Shown here piece after piece: positions 59,447-64,000 of a stretch of DNA of 64,000 bases (position 1 is its first letter; every line of letters begins with the position of its first letter). The DNA lies in the NCBI GenBank assembly GCA_003008705.1, contig PDUO01000004.1, positions 806,001 to 870,000 on the forward strand. Direction: 5' to 3'. The notes under the pieces are model-generated. The model did no database searches. It worked only from the letters and a program-made list of their open reading frames with translations, and had not been told where the DNA came from. Source of the stretch: Pezicula radicicola. Taxonomy: Eukaryota > Ascomycota > Leotiomycetes > Helotiales > Dermateaceae. Made by a program: the position numbers and the translations under genes.

Positions 59447-60828
59447 ATGGCAGACGTTACCAAAACCCTTCCCCTAACCCGGAGCTCTGGTACGCCTACA
59501 TAACAATTTTTTTTATTTCTTTTCTTGGTCCTCGTGCCCAGCAAAAATTGTCACCCCACTCTGAGACAATGTCTCTAGACTCTTACTCTTACTCTTACTC
59601 TTACTCTTAGTTTTGGCTTGTTGAGAAGAATATAGTACTAATTGGTTGAAGTTCTGGCGGCCCACGAACTTGTGAAACCACATATTCACTACACACCCGT
59701 CTTTAGCAATACTACACTCTCAAATCTAGCCTCAACACCCCAAGCCGCAGAAGCAATCGCCGATACAAAATGGGCAGGCCAGGAACCTGCAAGACCAATT
59801 ATTCGGCTTTGGTTCAAATGTGAGAATCTGCAAAAGGTGGGGGCCTTCAAAGTGCGGGGTGCATTTCATGCGCTAGAGCGTCTGTATAGGGAAGATGGAT
59901 GGATTGAAGGTGGTGGAAGGGAGAGAGGTGTTGTGACCCATAGTTCTGGTATGTAACTTCTCCTTTGCTTTAAGTGCACAGATTTGCAGTCAATGGCTAA
60001 TTTTTGGTCATGTTCTGATTCTCAGGTAACCATGCACAAGCTCTCTCCCTTGCTGCGAAGACAATGGGTATTCCTGCCTATATTGTCATGCCCACGATCT
60101 CTACACCATCCAAGATAGCTGCGACGAAGGGATACGGCGCGAAAGTTATTTTCAGTGGCAGTACATCGACGGAGCGAGAAGCCGTGGTTAAGGATGTTGT
60201 AAAGGAGACGGGTGCCCGACTTATACCGCCGTATGATCACCCTGATATTATTTTAGGTCAGGGCACGTTGGGTTTAGAGATGCAGGAACAAGTGGAGCGT
60301 TTGATCGCTCTCCAAGAAGAGGGAACGAAGAAAGGGAAGGGATTGGATGCTATAATTGCGCCTTGTGGTGGTGGGGGTATGCTTTCTGGCACGGCACTGA
60401 GCTGTGAAGGAACTGGCATCTTCGTGTTTGGCGCGGAGCCAGAATTTGAGGGCGCTGACGACTGTAAACGTGGTCTTGAGGCTGGAAAACGTATCGAGAC
60501 TGTTAAGACACTGACTATTGCCGACGGGCTCCGTACTCCTGTGGGAGCCTATCCATGGACCATTATCTCCAATCCCAAGTTACTCCGGGCTATGTACAGT
60601 GTCTCAGAGGAGCAGATCAAGAAAGCCATGCGACTTGTGCTTGAGCGGATGAAGATGGTTGTTGAACCTTCGGCGGTCGTGGGTCTGGCGACAGCATTGT
60701 ACAATGAGGATTTCCGGTCATTGGTCGAGAGGGAAGCTGGGGAGAAGGGTTGGGATTTAGGGATTGTCGTTTCGGGTGGAAATGTGAGTGTTGAAGCTTT
60801 GGGGAAGATGTTTGAGGTTAAGAGGTAA
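59447..60828 (+). CDS. Serine/threonine dehydratase-serine racemase family PLP enzyme
   Basis: Three exons (59447-59489, 59652-59948, 60026-60828) give 380 residues. This fold-type II PLP enzyme likely deaminates L-serine or L-threonine, or racemises serine; it lacks the C-terminal ACT regulatory domain of biosynthetic threonine deaminase. Motifs: the PLP lysine in NLQKVGAFKVRGAFHALERL, SSGNHAQALSLAAKTMGIPA, the phosphate-binding loop CGGGGMLSGTAL, and VVSGGNVSVEALGKMF at the end. Exon 1 (MADVTKTLPLTRSS) joins VLAAHELVKPHIHYTPVF, the normal N-terminus of the family. Intron 1 (162 nt) carries a TTACTC microsatellite before an AAG acceptor, which is unusual but is the only one keeping the frame. 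It stands directly downstream of ILV5, but the spacer is a normal intergenic one. Confidence 0.9.
59581..59610. repeat. TTACTC hexanucleotide microsatellite in intron 1
   Basis: Four to five units of CTTACT lie inside the first intron of the dehydratase gene, about 45 bases before the chosen acceptor. Confidence 0.9.
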
Positions 60829-61412
60829 GGCGCAGAGTGGGGAGAGACAGGAGGGGGTTGTGGGTATGTGAAGGTTGCTGAAAATGTTGCTGGCTAAAGG
60901 GATATCCTAACAGTAATTGAAGTTAGAAGCATTACCAGCAGTACCTTCAATGACCGATCAGTTCGTATAAAAGTACACTATAAATTTGTGCCGGAATGTT
61001 TTCCGTTCCCAAATTCCTAGAGTATATCAAACATGCTTCCACTGGGAAGTATCACAGATCACAAACCAAATATCCGAAAGTCCAGGCTCTAGCAATTGCC
61101 GGCGGGGTTAAATTGAAACTAAATCCCCTTCCGATATCATACGGCAGATGAAAATATTCTTATATTCGATTTTTTAGAAAACAATTAACCCCATACTATT
61201 CGTCTGTCCACTTATTTAGCCTTCGCCAACCCTTTACCACCACTCGTCTTTCTAAGTTTACCAAAGATAAGTTATACTTTTCTCCAAGCGAACCTCCACT
61301 TGCGGAGATTTTATTGTACGTAAACTGTAAACTGTATTATGGAGTATTATTGTGATGGGATCTTGTGTTAAAGTTAAGGAAAGACCTGGGACGTGATATC
61401 AGGGTTTACCAA

Positions 61413-61469
61413 TTAGTCACTTAGTTAAGTTTGGAAAGTTGCTGGGTACTTTCCGAGTGTCCGTCTTCC
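61413..61469. repeat. Dispersed repeat copy B, with hairpin
   Basis: The partner of 34217-34273. The stem GGAAAGT/ACTTTCC is identical, while the 8-base loop differs at three bases. Confidence 0.85.
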
Positions 61470-61530
61470 CTTCCGCATTGTACAGTAGCGTTTACCAAGA
61501 TCGAGTGGTTTTTGGAGAGGGCAATGATTT

Positions 61531-61556
61531 GATGATGATGATGATGATGATGATGA
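61531..61556. repeat. GAT trinucleotide microsatellite
   Basis: About eight GAT units in intergenic DNA. Confidence 0.9.
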
Positions 61557-64000
61557 GGTCTTTTGTTTATCTTCCTGATATTTTGGTTTTATTATTGTGA
61601 TGGATAACGGATAAGATATTACGTCGTTTGTTTTGTTTCATGGGTTTGGGAGATTTTTGGGTTGAAACTGTCGGCAGTGGTTTCGATTTCGGGATTGTTG
61701 AAGTTTGGTGATGGTAGGTAGGTGCTAGGTATCTCAATTCTTCAGAGGCGGCCTGGCAGTCGGTGCTCATGGTCTTCGTGGTATGTTCAGCGGTGGTATG
61801 CAATAGTGTGGTCCACCCAAGGCTCGAACTATCCAACATGTTCACAAAGTCTCTCTCGAGGACATCTACCGTGGAAAATATTGTAGGTAGTTGACAATAT
61901 TAACATTCGATTAAGCAGAGGTTGAGGATCTGTGAACTTAAGCTCTTCGAATTTTTGCCGGTAAAGCTGCCTATGCTAATCTCGTGTGCAGTCTGATGAG
62001 AGCGATCTTGTTGAGACACATGCAATGTGCGGAAAGGTGGCTTAAAGGACGTGCTATTTTCATACCAAAGCATGGCTCTGTTGAAGAATTTATTTGAAAA
62101 TCCTTCGGGGTTGTGGTTTGTGAGTGTGCTTGCTATGCATCTTCCTACCTTTTGTACCCTTGCTACGAAATTATAGTCCCACGTTGACCAGCAGCCAATT
62201 CATAGTCAAGGTACGAAGTACTAATAGCAGCTCAGTCAATGATGAGCGACTGAATAGTCGAGCTCGTTAGGTATTGACCAGAGGCTAGGCGGATTGGTAT
62301 TGCTACAAAAGCTCGGGGCCGTTTTACATTGTCCTCTTCCTCTGTATAATCGTGTTGATGGTGCCTATACTTCTTTAAACTGCATCAGACACTTGAATGA
62401 TTGAGGTCTTGAAAGTGTGGGTATTTCTTCAAACCGTCCATGGGGCTTAGCTCACTAAATTTGATGCAGTAAGATGATAACCTTGACTCTTTCAAGTACC
62501 ACTGTCTTTGATACCGTACCATGCTACTATCATGGTATTGCCGTCGGTATAGCACAGCATGCCTCAATCACACTGGAACACAGTGGCTGCTGAACTGCAC
62601 TGCTGTCTCTCCAGCGAGGAACTTAAAGTTGTAGATGCGCAGATTCTAGACGAGGAGATGAAAGATGAGGTGGTTTCCAAGCTCGGTTTCAGAGACGCGG
62701 AGAGGGCGGCATGTTAAATGCTCAAAATAGAAAGTAAATGAAAATTGAGAGAAATGTAGGGGAGTGTTTGTGTGATAGAGGTCGCAGACAAGGAACTGGA
62801 ACAATGTGCATTGTGCAGAAGGCCTGTCCGGTGACTGCGTGCGCCATATGTTTGCGAACCTCGCAGGTACTAGGTACACACAAAGGGCAAGATCGGCATG
62901 ACTGTAGAAGAAAGGCAGGGTGACCACCCAGTTTACCTTTGATTCCTACAAAGAAGCCGAAAGAGGCTCTAATTTGAAGCTTAGGGGGTAGATATATTCT
63001 ACGATACTGTACTGTACTGTGCTGTACAACTTCACTCCAAGATCACGAACCAATGGTCTGTGCAAGACGGGAAGATTTGCTTATTAGGTTGCCGTTTCCA
63101 CTGGCGACGTTTTTCTTCCCTTTCGTGATCGTGGAGCTGAGCTAAGTTGTGGAATTGTTACTTATGGTCCCCCTTTACCAACAGAGTCTCCACACCACCT
63201 TTAAGCCGCATATGAACTGATGGTCCGTGACGGTAAATATTCTCACTCGAGGAAGAACTTGTGGCAAGTTATGTATCCTTATGCCTTGCACTACTTCGTT
63301 TGATGCCCAGGCCTGTATGGAGTCGAACGCTGCGTGTGCATCGATCGGATCGACAAGATAAAATGACAATGTGATTGTTGTGATAGCGGCTGCGTATCCG
63401 GGTGTTGATAGGAGTTGTGCAGAAGTTGATGAACCTTTGTAATAATAATAAACTCAGCTGTTGCAGGCCTAGACACCTAGGTGACGGTCAATTGGGATCT
63501 CGGGGGATGTCTTTCTGACATCCGAACCAAACTTGAGCCAAATTGTTTGCTATTGTACGGACTAATTACGGTTCTTGGGAAGCTTGAGACCTAATAAGTA
63601 GAATTTCGCGAGAGATCAGAGTGTTGGACCGTGGAATTGCGAATTCTGGTATTAAAATCGTTCAAAAGCGCAACATCGAAGTGGGCATTCTTGAATACAA
63701 CTCTGCAAGGCATGCGTTCGACATGCAAATGCGAAATACTCCGTCTGCAATGGGGATGGCTCAGGCTCAAAATAGAGCCCATGCTGGAGATCCAAAAATC
63801 AATACAATGCGGTAGCAGCGGTATGGTCCCGTCTCGCCTCGTCTCGTCCAGTACATGAATCATTCTCATGCTCGCTGGGACAGGCATGGATGAGGGTACT
63901 CGTACAGTTACTACCTAGGTCCCTAGGCACCGCAGCAGTGGGGAGGGCAAGAGGCTGAGCCGCTGATGTTGGGTTGTTTGGTGCTTCGCTTTTGTGCTTT

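Larger units (their letters stand above)
60829..64000. other. Terminal gene-poor region
   Basis: No gene is supported in 3.2 kb. It holds the second copy of the 57-bp dispersed repeat (61413-61469), a GAT microsatellite (61531-61556) and a CTGTACTGTACTGTGCTGTAC run near 63007. Short frames on both strands have no domain. Confidence 0.55.

Overview
This is a 64-kb piece of a filamentous ascomycete chromosome (Pezizomycotina; a leotiomycete of the Helotiales type is my best guess, by inference only). The signs are short introns (mostly 50-100 nt) with GTAAGT/GTGAGT-like donors and CTAAC-like branch points, a class III chitin synthase, a 2EXR-family protein of the kind expanded in Leotiomycetes, a filamentous-fungal Ras2-type GTPase, and long gene-poor AT-rich spacers with decayed genes and small inverted-repeat elements.

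Layout. At the left edge is the 5' part of a Zn(II)2Cys6 regulator on the minus strand, running off the window and carrying an in-frame TAG. A gene-poor stretch follows to about 9 kb, then a 2EXR gene (9.1-10.1 kb). The nucleoporin Nup133 (11.8-16.1 kb) and an SPX-domain membrane protein (16.9-18.4 kb) come next. HEM2/ALAD, the second heme-pathway enzyme, lies at 22.4-23.6 kb. An unrecognised disordered protein (25.4-27.8 kb, plus strand) and a small basic His/Thr-rich protein (28.6-29.1 kb) follow. From 31 to 37.8 kb there is an accessory island: an SDR pseudogene, AT-rich sequence, a heavily broken unknown gene, a 252-bp inverted-repeat element inserted at TA, and a diverged tandem duplication that preserves the empty insertion site.

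The right half is mostly housekeeping. A HAD-type dehalogenase and a six-helix membrane protein are transcribed divergently from a 328-bp spacer (37.9-41.0 kb). A Ras2-like GTPase (45.5-46.3 kb) and an Opy2-like HOG-pathway anchor (48.8-50.1 kb) lie on the minus strand. A co-oriented plus-strand run then holds chitin synthase, UBC12, ILV5 and a serine/threonine dehydratase-serine racemase family enzyme (52.7-60.8 kb). The last 3 kb has no gene I can support.

There is no obvious secondary-metabolite cluster or operon-like unit. The neighbours serve separate processes: nuclear pore, phosphate sensing, heme, polarity and osmosignalling, cell wall, neddylation, and branched-chain and hydroxy-amino-acid metabolism. 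The most unusual material is the 31-38 kb island and the 156-bp foldback inside an intron of the membrane-protein gene. Gene models were spliced by eye from ORF continuity and splice signals, with exon sums checked to be multiples of three.
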